Numbered from the stretch's first letter, positions 1 to 7,765 are shown. The stretch is 13,552 nt of DNA from Kiritimatiellia bacterium (GCA_016302985.1 JAEDMN010000071.1:1-13552); one strand, 5' to 3'. The notes: a model not told the origin generated them from the letters alone. Program-made: numbers and translations.

Positions 1-3000
1 GGTATTCGGCGCTCGAGCGCATGAGCTCGTCGTGGCGCTCGGCGATTGAGAAGCGCCTCTGGCCGTCCTTCTCTCGCTGGGCGAGAGGATCGAAGGACGC
101 GCCGCGGTAGACGACCAGCGGATTTCCGTCGGCATCCAGGACCTTGCTTCCGGCGAACCACTTCCTGAAATTCTCGCCGTTGACATCCCCGGCGGACTCT
201 GGTACGATTTCCACGCGCTGAGGGGATCCGGAATATTCGCGGGGATTGGGCCCGCCAAGAAGTGTCCGGATCCCCTCTCCGTCTTTACGGGAGTACACGA
301 CGTCTTGCTGTGCGTTCTCACCGTTGACATCCGAGGAAGCCTGTGGTAGACTCCTCTTCAGATCACCGGTGTGGAATGCTACCTTTGGATTGTTTCCAAT
401 GAGCAAGCGAATCCCATCGGTGATGTCTTTTATCTCGGTCACGTCATACAATAGACGAAGGTTTTCACCGGCTTCGTTTGTCTTCTCCAGGACCTTGATA
501 TTGACTTTACCGGAGTAAACGCGGTCCCCTACTCTGAACAAGGCGTCCCGGTATTCCCAGTTCTTTACGCCCTTGTGGACGTGGCCGTCCTTCCCGTCAG
601 GTTCAGACCTTGGATTTGTAGATGTCGCGACAATGGCCTCGAGTTCCGTTGCTGCATCCAGTTTTGCATGCCACGACGATTCGTCAAGGTTTCGTTCGAC
701 GTTTGCGTATTCGTTGGCGGTAGAACCATTTACGAAAGCCCTTACACCGTCTTCGTCGATAATCTTGTTCATCCACTTGCCGCGGATGAATTTCTCTGCA
801 AGGTCGCGTTTCCTGCGCAGGTTCTTTTCATTCCGAATTTCTTCTGGGACGTTGTCGACATCTACAAGCTTCTGGCCGTTTGACAACGTGATTAAAGAGA
901 ACCGCTTCGACCCGTCCCTCGTCCTCTGCGCCTCGAGCACGTCCGTCCGGCTCGCCGGCGGCGTGCCGAACATGTCGACCGTCTCGGTGTTCACGGCCCG
1001 GGCGTTGCGGACGTAGTCGCCGATGTAGTCGGCCACCAGGCGCTGCGCGCGCTGCTTCCCGGCCTCCGTCTCGCGGTCGTCCGCCTCGAAGGACCGGAGG
1101 TCCCGCGACGCGGCGAGCAGGTCGCCGAGCAGCTTCGCGTCGGCCGACGGCGTGCGGAACATGTCCTGCTGCGCCATGTGGTCCGCCCACGCGAGTCCGC
1201 GCCGCCGCGCGCCGTCCTTCGTGCGCGCGTACCAGTCGTGCCGGCTCTTCCCGGCCTCCGCGCGGCGCGTCTCGTCCGCGTCGCGCCATTCGACGTAGTA
1301 CCGGAGTGCCTCCGCGAGCGGCTGCCGGAGGTCGAACTCCGGCTTCTTCGCGGCGAGGTCCATGAGCTCGGCCGCGCAGCGCATGAGCGCGCGCTTCTCG
1401 TTCTCGATGTCCAGGCGCGCGGACTCGGAGACGATCTTCCGCAGGAGGTCCGCGTTCCCGTTCCCCAGGAGCGCGGCGAGCACGGCGTTCGAGAGGCGCG
1501 TCTGCCCCTCCTCCGAGAGCATGCCCGTGTTCTCGTCGATCATGCCCTGCGCGTTCGTGAGGCGGCGGAAGGACCCGATCGCGTCCGCGCTGCGGTCCGT
1601 GTCGACGAGGCCGTCCGGACGGAGCGCGATGCCCGGCACGAGGTTGTTCCCCACGAGCACGTCCGCGTCGTTACGGGCCGTCTCGTAGACGTTCATCCCG
1701 CGGTTGACGGACTCGTTCGTCATGCGCACGACGTCCTGGATCGTCGCGGACCCGTCCGCGGACTCGATCCTCCGCAGAACGAAGTGCACGACCGGCTGCC
1801 CGCACCCCTCCGGCACCTCGAGCCCGCGCCGCTGCGCCTCCGCGAGCATGTAGGCGCGGACGTTCTCCGCGTTCCCGCGCTCGTAGGCCTTCGTGATTCC
1901 GCTCTCGCGCGTGTTGCCGATGAAGACGTTGCCGGACGGCGTCGCCCAGATGAAGCCGTTGTTCGCGCGCGGCTGCACGGTGCCGACCTGGAGCGGGTCC
2001 GGACGGGCCGCGATCTTCTCGACGAGTGCGCGCCCCTCCTCCGTCTCGCCCCGGTTCTGGAGCGAGGCGTCCTCGAGCGTTCCCTTGTAGGACGTCTTCA
2101 GGTCGCGGGCGTCCGACACGACCAGCTCGCCGACGATGTCCACGCCCTCGCCCGCGCCGATGCGGTAGAACCTCGCGTCCGTGACGGACGCGTCCGCCGG
2201 GTTGTCGAGCGATCCGCCCGCCTTCGGCGCGGCCTTCGCGGGAGCGGCTTCGGCGTTCACGGGAGCGGCTTCGGCGTTCACGGGAGCGGCCGGAGCGTTC
2301 TCGGCGGCCGTCTCCTGCTCGGCCGCCTGGGCCGCCGTGAGGTCTGCGGACACGGCCGCGCGATCCTCCTCGGAGACCTCCATCGGGACGCCGGCGCCCT
2401 TCGCCGCGGACGACTCCGCCTTCGGCGCGTGCGCCTCCGTCGCGACGTGCTCGACGCCGGTCGCGCCGGACCCGATCTCGCCGCGCAGGACCGCGTCGTA
2501 GAAGTCCGCCAGGGCGAACGGACGGCCGGTCTTCGCGTTCACGACCTCGTCGCCGAGACCGAAGCGGGACAGGACGTCGATGAACTTCGCGGCTCCGGAG
2601 TCCAGCAGCTTCCCGAGCTGCGTCTCGGCGACGTGCGTGACGTAGTGGCCGCTCGCGTACTCCTCCATCTGGTGCGCCATCGCCTCGTCGAGGTCGACGC
2701 GCCAGGTGTCCGACGCCGTGTCCACGCCGAGCGTGCGCGCCATCTCCTGGAGCTGCACGTCCGTGTAGCTCGTCGCCGCGAAGCGCCAGAGCGCGTGGAA
2801 CGTCTCGTGCCGGGCCGTTCCCATGTGCGCCATGGCCGAATACCCGACGTCCGCCAGGCGTCCGGACGCCAGGTAGATGACGTCGTCCGCGTTGACGCGC
2901 ACGGTGCGGCCGTCCGCGTCCTTCATCTCGAGCACGCCGGCCCGGCCTGACGAGAATCCGTTGACGCGCGCGGCCGCGTCCACCGCGATCCGGTGGCGTT

Positions 3001-5794
3001 CCGCGTCAGACAGCGACGCCCACGTGCGCGCGGCGCCTTCGGCCCCCTGCTTCATCCGCGCGTCGTAGCTCCGGCCGAACGCGGAGTCCTCCTTCTCGTT
3101 CTCGGCGACGTCCGCCACGAGCTCGGCGGAGATGTCCCCGACGCGGTAGGCGATCGTGCGCTCGGTTCCGTCCGCGAGACGGACGCGGGCCGCGTACGTC
3201 CCGCCCTCCGCGTCGGCCATGAACGAGCCGTCCACGTAGCCGGGCAGCACGCTCCTGATCGTGTCCTCCGAGATGTCGGCCGACGAGAGGTTGATCGACG
3301 TCCACGCGCGGACGTTCGGCGAATAGGCCTCGGCCTCGGATTCGGCCTCAAGGTACTGGCAGACGACCTCGGCCGTCTTCTGGTCGACGCCGACGGTCTC
3401 CGCGATGCGCCCGAGCTTGTCCCCGTCTCCGTCGCGCCAGATGGCGCGCGCGTCCGTGACGGCCTGCACGAGACGGTTGCCGGCCCGCGCGTCCGTGTCC
3501 CCCTTCGACTCCCAGTAGGCGCCGATCGCGTTCCGCGTCTCCATGGCGCGCGCGACGACGTCCGCGACGCCCTCGTCGTAGTCGACGCCGTCCGGGTTGA
3601 AGACGACGCGCCCGGACGCGTCGTGCGACAGCATGCGCGGCAGGACCGGCTCCTCGCGCCCGTTCGCGAGGGCGTACTGCTTTGCCGCCTCCCACTTCTT
3701 CAGGTTCTCCCGGCGCCGCGCGCGGTTCCTCCGGCGCTGGCCCATCTTGGCGTTGAAGTTCGTCGTGAGGCCGAATCCGACGGAGGACGGGACCATGTCG
3801 ACGGCCGTGTCCACGTACGTGCCGAGTCCGTTCCGGACGAAGTTCTCGAATCCGCCGTCCGCCGCGAAGTTGTCGTGGATGAACTTGCCCCAGGCGAGCG
3901 CGATTCCGCCCCATCCCCTCTCGCGCAGTTCGTCGGCGGACTTCGCGATTTCCTTGCCCCACTCGGTCACGAGCTGCTGGATCGGCTCCTCGACCGCGCC
4001 CTCGGAGAGCGTGACCTTCACGCCCTCAGAGACGCCTTTCGCGACATAGTTCGCGGCCCACTTGCGGAATCCGGCCGCGCCTTCGGAGCGGAAGGCGCGG
4101 AGGCCTGACGCCAGCATGAGGCTCTTCACCTGGACGGGCGTGAGAGAGCTTTCGAGGCCGGGCACGTAGAGCTGCTCGACCTTCGCGTTCACGAGGCCGA
4201 CGATGGCCGACATGGGCACGGACTCCTCGCGGGAGATTCCGGCCGCGTCGCAGTTGGCGATGTACTCCTCGGAGAACGCGCTGAACGCGGAGGCCTGTCC
4301 GGCCGTCCAGAGCGCGCGTCCGGACTTCCTCATCGTGTCGGCCTTCCGGGCCGCGTCGCCCGCCGCGCGCAGTTCCTGCGTGAAGTGCTCGACTGCAGCC
4401 ATCTGCCTCTTCCACAGGTCGACGCCTGGCCCCGTCATCATGCCGGACCTGGCCGCGGCCCTCCCGACTTCTCCGAGGCTCGCCCCAGATGCGGCGGCAC
4501 CAGCCTGAGCGGCGGCCTTCTGGATTCCCGCGACCTCGCCCCTGAGCGCGGCCGTCGCCTTGGCGGCCTTCCCGGCCTTGACAAGTCCGCCACCCTTCGC
4601 GATCGCGCCGTAGGGGATGAACCAGTGGCTGTTCTCGCCGAGGGACTGGACCATCTCGCCGATCCAGGAATCGGCTTCCGGCAGGCCCTGCTCGAGCGCG
4701 CGCTGCGCACGCTGCTCGGCGTCCCAGCGGCGGAAGTAGTTCTTCCGCGCCTCGTCTCCCATGACCGTCTTCGCGTACGTCCACCTGGCCGCGTCCCGGC
4801 CCATCGCGTACGTGTCGGAGAACAGGTCGAGCACGCTCGTCTGCAGTCCATAGAGGGCGAGCTGGGCCCGGTTCAGGGCGGTGTCGTCCGAGAAGTCGGT
4901 CGGCATGAAGAGCAGGTGCCCCTTCTTCCTGTCGCCCCGCATGATGGCGAGCGCCGTGTAGAACCTGTCCTTCTCGTCGTCCGGCAGCGCCTCGACTGCG
5001 TCCACGTCGACCGTCCCCTTGTCGTAGAAGTACGGATTGTCGCGGTCCTGCTTCTGAAGACCGTTGTACGTGTTGGCGAGGAGCATTGCGGCCCTGTCCG
5101 ACAGGCCCTCGGTCGCGGCGAGATAGGTCGCGAGCACCTGCCGCTTCGACAGCTTGTCCTCATACCTCCCGATGACGTCGGCACGGTACTTCGCCTTCTC
5201 CTCGTCGTTGAGACCCTCGTAGTTCTGGCGGCGCTGGATCTCGGACCTGCGGCCAAGTTCGTATTCGGCAGCGGGGCCGAACGCGGGCATGTCCCCGAGC
5301 ATGGAGACGTCCTCCAGGAACGTGGATCCGCGCTTCCCCTCAAGATATCCCTTGACCTTCGCCGACTTGCTTTCGCGCTCGATGGCGTACCGGAACTTCT
5401 GCTCCTCGTCCATCGCGGCCCACTTGTCGTATTCCGGGTCGCGGATGACGGAGTAGTTCCCGTTGCAGAAGTCGCGCAGCAGGCCGACGTTCGCGCGCGC
5501 GTCGCCGGCGCGCCTGCCGAAGGCGACCCTGCCGTCGGGGTCCTCGATGCCGAACAGCCCGCGCGCGCAGGCCGTGTAGAATCCGGCCACGGCCGCGTCG
5601 TCCATCTTCGAGATGTCCGTCCTGAACAGCGTCTTGGCCGCGGCCTTCATCTGCGCGCGCCGGCGCGCCTTCTCCTCGTCGGCGAAGTCGTTCGATCCGT
5701 CCGCGAAGACGTTGCCGGCGTCGTTCTCCGCAGGCGTGTCGACTGGCATGCCGGTGAAGCTGTCGGCGGCGGTGGTGAGAATGTCGGTCTTCAT
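1..5794 (-). CDS. Giant ejection/polyvalent protein in the gp16 position (3' end outside window)
   Basis: The frame is open for 1931 codons from ATG at 5794 to the window edge; I translated it in full and met no stop. The start is fixed by AGGAGGG four bases upstream. Residues 1-430 are charged and helical and unrecognised. About 430-720 is Ala/Gly-rich and amphipathic, followed by a basic patch (683-700), which suggests membrane or DNA contact. Residues 930-1060 hold HETFH (996-1000) with acidic residues at 1036-1045: a zinc-metallopeptidase-like site. A Pro/Ala linker (1112-1194) leads to a DdrB-like ParB-superfamily domain (about 1211-1505, GNTR at 1293-1296), an LPD3/BECR-like domain (about 1640-1792) and an ADP-ribosyltransferase domain starting near 1876. 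No N-terminal transglycosylase motif like that of T7 gp16 is seen. Position after gp14/gp15-like genes implies packaging and ejection; that role is inferred. Domain names come from pattern memory, not a search. Confidence 0.88.
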   Translation of the reverse strand, partial: MKTDILTTAADSFTGMPVDTPAENDAGNVFADGSNDFADEEKARRRAQMKAAAKTLFRTDISKMDDAAVAGFYTACARGLFGIEDPDGRVAFGRRAGDARANVGLLRDFCNGNYSVIRDPEYDKWAAMDEEQKFRYAIERESKSAKVKGYLEGKRGSTFLEDVSMLGDMPAFGPAAEYELGRRSEIQRRQNYEGLNDEEKAKYRADVIGRYEDKLSKRQVLATYLAATEGLSDRAAMLLANTYNGLQKQDRDNPYFYDKGTVDVDAVEALPDDEKDRFYTALAIMRGDRKKGHLLFMPTDFSDDTALNRAQLALYGLQTSVLDLFSDTYAMGRDAARWTYAKTVMGDEARKNYFRRWDAEQRAQRALEQGLPEADSWIGEMVQSLGENSHWFIPYGAIAKGGGLVKAGKAAKATAALRGEVAGIQKAAAQAGAAASGASLGEVGRAAARSGMMTGPGVDLWKRQMAAVEHFTQELRAAGDAARKADTMRKSGRALWTAGQASAFSAFSEEYIANCDAAGISREESVPMSAIVGLVNAKVEQLYVPGLESSLTPVQVKSLMLASGLRAFRSEGAAGFRKWAANYVAKGVSEGVKVTLSEGAVEEPIQQLVTEWGKEIAKSADELRERGWGGIALAWGKFIHDNFAADGGFENFVRNGLGTYVDTAVDMVPSSVGFGLTTNFNAKMGQRRRNRARRRENLKKWEAAKQYALANGREEPVLPRMLSHDASGRVVFNPDGVDYDEGVADVVARAMETRNAIGAYWESKGDTDARAGNRLVQAVTDARAIWRDGDGDKLGRIAETVGVDQKTAEVVCQYLEAESEAEAYSPNVRAWTSINLSSADISEDTIRSVLPGYVDGSFMADAEGGTYAARVRLADGTERTIAYRVGDISAELVADVAENEKEDSAFGRSYDARMKQGAEGAARTWASLSDAERHRIAVDAAARVNGFSSGRAGVLEMKDADGRTVRVNADDVIYLASGRLADVGYSAMAHMGTARHETFHALWRFAATSYTDVQLQEMARTLGVDTASDTWRVDLDEAMAHQMEEYASGHYVTHVAETQLGKLLDSGAAKFIDVLSRFGLGDEVVNAKTGRPFALADFYDAVLRGEIGSGATGVEHVATEAHAPKAESSAAKGAGVPMEVSEEDRAAVSADLTAAQAAEQETAAENAPAAPVNAEAAPVNAEAAPAKAAPKAGGSLDNPADASVTDARFYRIGAGEGVDIVGELVVSDARDLKTSYKGTLEDASLQNRGETEEGRALVEKIAARPDPLQVGTVQPRANNGFIWATPSGNVFIGNTRESGITKAYERGNAENVRAYMLAEAQRRGLEVPEGCGQPVVHFVLRRIESADGSATIQDVVRMTNESVNRGMNVYETARNDADVLVGNNLVPGIALRPDGLVDTDRSADAIGSFRRLTNAQGMIDENTGMLSEEGQTRLSNAVLAALLGNGNADLLRKIVSESARLDIENEKRALMRCAAELMDLAAKKPEFDLRQPLAEALRYYVEWRDADETRRAEAGKSRHDWYARTKDGARRRGLAWADHMAQQDMFRTPSADAKLLGDLLAASRDLRSFEADDRETEAGKQRAQRLVADYIGDYVRNARAVNTETVDMFGTPPASRTDVLEAQRTRDGSKRFSLITLSNGQKLVDVDNVPEEIRNEKNLRRKRDLAEKFIRGKWMNKIIDEDGVRAFVNGSTANEYANVERNLDESSWHAKLDAATELEAIVATSTNPRSEPDGKDGHVHKGVKNWEYRDALFRVGDRVYSGKVNIKVLEKTNEAGENLRLLYDVTEIKDITDGIRLLIGNNPKVAFHTGDLKRSLPQASSDVNGENAQQDVVYSRKDGEGIRTLLGGPNPREYSGSPQRVEIVPESAGDVNGENFRKWFAGSKVLDADGNPLVVYRGASFDPLAQREKDGQRRFSIAERHDELMRSSAEY
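171..332 (-). repeat. Near-identical 18-base direct repeat encoding DVNGEN
   Basis: TTCTCGCCGTTGACATCC at 171-188 and TTCTCACCGTTGACATCC at 315-332 match at 17 of 18 bases in the same frame. Each encodes Asp-Val-Asn-Gly-Glu-Asn in the linker between the LPD3-like and ADP-ribosyltransferase domains. The inverted repeat at 220-277 lies between them. Confidence 0.85.
220..277. repeat. 13-base perfect inverted repeat with 32-base loop
   Basis: GAGGGGATCCGGA at 220-232 is the exact reverse complement of TCCGGATCCCCTC at 265-277. Both arms lie inside the open frame of the giant gene, in the linker just before the ADP-ribosyltransferase domain. It could form a hairpin in DNA or RNA, or mark a recombination junction. 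Confidence 0.85.
2240..2281 (-). repeat. Tandem 21-base repeat in the Pro/Ala linker
   Basis: Two perfect copies of a 21-base unit starting GGGAGCGGCTTCGG (plus strand) occur at 2240-2260 and 2261-2281, with a partial third copy starting at 2282. They encode repeated PVNAEAA units in a linker rich in Pro, Ala and Glu that separates the metallopeptidase-like and DdrB-like domains. Confidence 0.9.
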
Positions 5795-5798
5795 TTTA

Positions 5799-5805
5799 CC
5801 CTCCT
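5799..5805 (-). promoter_or_regulatory. Ribosome binding site of the giant protein gene
   Basis: The mRNA reads TAG-CAGGAGGGTAAA-ATG from the stop of the gp15-like gene to the start codon at 5794. The full AGGAGG core lies five bases from ATG and is the strongest Shine-Dalgarno site in the window. It settles the start and suggests high or re-initiated translation just after the upstream stop. Confidence 0.85.
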
Positions 5806-5806
5806 G

Positions 5807-7753
5807 CTATCTCGTCTGTGCGCCCATGACCCACGTCCCGTAGAAGTCCAGAGGGTCCTGTGCGCCGTCCCCGGGCACGGCGTTTGCCGGATGCCGCATG
5901 TCCACCAGCGGCATGCTGCGCAGCTCCTCCGCCTTCCGGGCCGCCTCCAGATCCGCCTTCCGAGCCGCCTCCGACGCCTCGTAGCGCGAGCGGAGTCCGC
6001 TGCGGATCTCCGACATCTCGTCCGCCACGGACCGCGCGATGTCGCCGTCGAACACCTTCCTGTACCATCCCTGCCGGAACCTGCCGAGAAGCTCCTGCAC
6101 GGCGGACGGCCTGCGCTCCTCCGGCGGCATGGCGCGCAGCTCGGACATGAAGGCGTCGTGGAACTGGAGGAATTCCTTCATGGAGACGCGGACCTCGTCG
6201 TCCGTGCCCTGCGTCCCGGGGAAGTAGAGCTTTCCGCCCTTCTTCTCCGCCCTCCTCCGCTCGCTTGCGGAGATGAGGCCGTCCCCGTCCGCGTCGTACG
6301 TGAAGCCGAACGCGCGGTAGAACTCGGCGGATGCGCGCGCGGTGTCCGCGTCCGAGAGCTGTTCCATGCGCCGCTGGAACGCGGCGAAGTCATCCGGCTT
6401 CAGCCTACGTTCGCTGAAGAGGCGCGTCGCCGTCCGGTAGAGGCGCATCTGGCGCTCTGCCAGCCGCCCGGGGGACTCGCGCCCCTCGGCGACCGACAGG
6501 GCGAGCGCGCCCTCGGCGTAGCGGAGCTCGGTGTCGTTCGCGTCCAGCTCGTCAGCCGGCGAGGCCGCGCGGGATCCGCGCGCCTGCGCCTGCGCCTTGG
6601 CCCACGAGGCGCGCGTGCTCTTCGCGTCCTGGCGGTAGTTCGCCGCGGCGGTCGGGTCTCCGGCCTCGAGCGCGGCCTGCGCGGCCTTCTCGCAGATCTG
6701 CGCATACCGCTCCGGGATCTCCTCCTCCGCGACGCCGGCCTTCGGGTCGTAGAGGCCCGCGACGTCCAGTCCGAACTGGCTGCGGACGGCCTCGCGGCGC
6801 TGCCTCGCCTCCGCCTCCATGCGCGCGTCGAACACGTGCCTGGCCCTTCTGGACTCCTCCAGCAGCGCCTTCTTCGCGTCCTCTCCGACCTTGCCGCCGT
6901 TCAGCCTGGACGCGATCTCGCCCGGAAGGACCTTCTCCACGCCGTCCTTGACGGACTCGTCGAACGCGTCGAAGTCCTCCTTGGACTGGCATCCCCGGAG
7001 ACGGTTGACGGCCAGGTCGCGGGCGAGGCGCGCGGCGAGCTGCTGCGACGACGCCCGGCGCATCTCGGGCGTGTGCCCCTGCAGCCCGGCCACCTTGTCC
7101 GCCTGGCGGAACACGGCCTCCAGGGCGCCCTGGTTGCCGCCGCGCCACGCGAGCTCGTACTCGTTGAGCGTTCCGATCGCTCCGTCCAGCTCCGCCTTTC
7201 TGAGCTCCGAGCGCTCGCGGTCCATCATGCGCGTCTGCCGGCCGAGGCGGTATCCCTCCAGGCGGCGCGCCGCGATCTCCTTCTGGCGGTCTGTCGCGTC
7301 GACGCCGTCGGCGACGACGGCGAACGTCTTCCCGAACGTCTCGTCCGCCTCGTCGCCGAGCCCCCTGCACCCGTTTCCCGTTCTCAGAAGAAGGCCGCGC
7401 TGCTGCCCTTCCAGGTGCTCCCGGCCGGGAGCCTTCCAGTCCGTGACCTCGCGGTCGTCGCGGTCCTGGCGCTCGAGCGAGGACATGACGGCGCGCGTGA
7501 TGCGGTCGACCTGCTCCTCGTCCTCGCGCTCCTGGACGGCCCCGATCGCGGCAGCCACCTCGCCGATGGCGCGGCCGGCCGCGCGGATCGAATCGCCGGT
7601 CGTCATGGCCGGACGGGCCATGTGGGCGGTGTAGATTCCGGGCCGCTGGTGCTGGACCGTGCCGATGTTCGTGTTCGTGACGCCGTGGGCCGCGTGGGTG
7701 CCGCCGATGTTCCCGAGCGACTCCCGCCTCTGCGTGATGCTGATGACTCCCAT
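5807..7753 (-). CDS. gp15-like internal virion (ejection) protein with an EF-hand loop
   Basis: The product has 648 residues and is strongly helical and charged throughout, like T7 gp15 (747 residues), which forms part of the ejection channel. I assign it from this character and from its place between the gp14-like and giant genes; no diagnostic catalytic motif is seen. The frame is open upstream to an ATG at 7861, but that would overlap the gp14-like C-terminus. The ATG at 7753 has GGAGG seven bases upstream and follows the gp14 stop by 13 bases, so I chose it. Residues 487-498 form a canonical 12-residue EF-hand loop (DADGDGLISASE, Ca ligands at 1, 3, 5, 7, 9 and 12). Stretches such as the one around ALEAGDPTAAANYRQ look like TPR-type helical repeats. 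The last 80 residues are rich in Ala, Glu, Arg and Lys and probably coil. Confidence 0.82.
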   Translation of the reverse strand: MGVISITQRRESLGNIGGTHAAHGVTNTNIGTVQHQRPGIYTAHMARPAMTTGDSIRAAGRAIGEVAAAIGAVQEREDEEQVDRITRAVMSSLERQDRDDREVTDWKAPGREHLEGQQRGLLLRTGNGCRGLGDEADETFGKTFAVVADGVDATDRQKEIAARRLEGYRLGRQTRMMDRERSELRKAELDGAIGTLNEYELAWRGGNQGALEAVFRQADKVAGLQGHTPEMRRASSQQLAARLARDLAVNRLRGCQSKEDFDAFDESVKDGVEKVLPGEIASRLNGGKVGEDAKKALLEESRRARHVFDARMEAEARQRREAVRSQFGLDVAGLYDPKAGVAEEEIPERYAQICEKAAQAALEAGDPTAAANYRQDAKSTRASWAKAQAQARGSRAASPADELDANDTELRYAEGALALSVAEGRESPGRLAERQMRLYRTATRLFSERRLKPDDFAAFQRRMEQLSDADTARASAEFYRAFGFTYDADGDGLISASERRRAEKKGGKLYFPGTQGTDDEVRVSMKEFLQFHDAFMSELRAMPPEERRPSAVQELLGRFRQGWYRKVFDGDIARSVADEMSEIRSGLRSRYEASEAARKADLEAARKAEELRSMPLVDMRHPANAVPGDGAQDPLDFYGTWVMGAQTR

Positions 7754-7760
7754 TCCCGGA

Positions 7761-7765
7761 CCTCC
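7761..7765 (-). promoter_or_regulatory. Ribosome binding site deciding the gp15-like start
   Basis: GGAGG lies seven bases before the ATG at 7753, between the TAA of the gp14-like gene (7767-7769) and this start. It rules out the longer in-frame start at 7861, which has no comparable site and lies inside the preceding gene. Confidence 0.8.

Noticed and set aside
573..1016. Possible small plus-strand genes in the low-G+C region (246-518, 573-1016, 575-883)
   Set aside because: The opposite frame is open throughout and encodes a recognisable domain series. I see no strong ribosome site or homology for the plus-strand frames.
3421..3460. Possible second EF-hand (RDGDGDKLG) in the giant protein
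   Set aside because: The spacing does not fit the 12-residue DxDxDG loop, and the Ile8 and Glu12 positions are absent.
1178..4108. Long plus-strand frames (1178-2950 and 2993-4108)
   Set aside because: Both lie opposite the continuous giant frame that carries the HExxH and DdrB-like motifs. Their products are Arg/Val/Leu-rich and show no family pattern.
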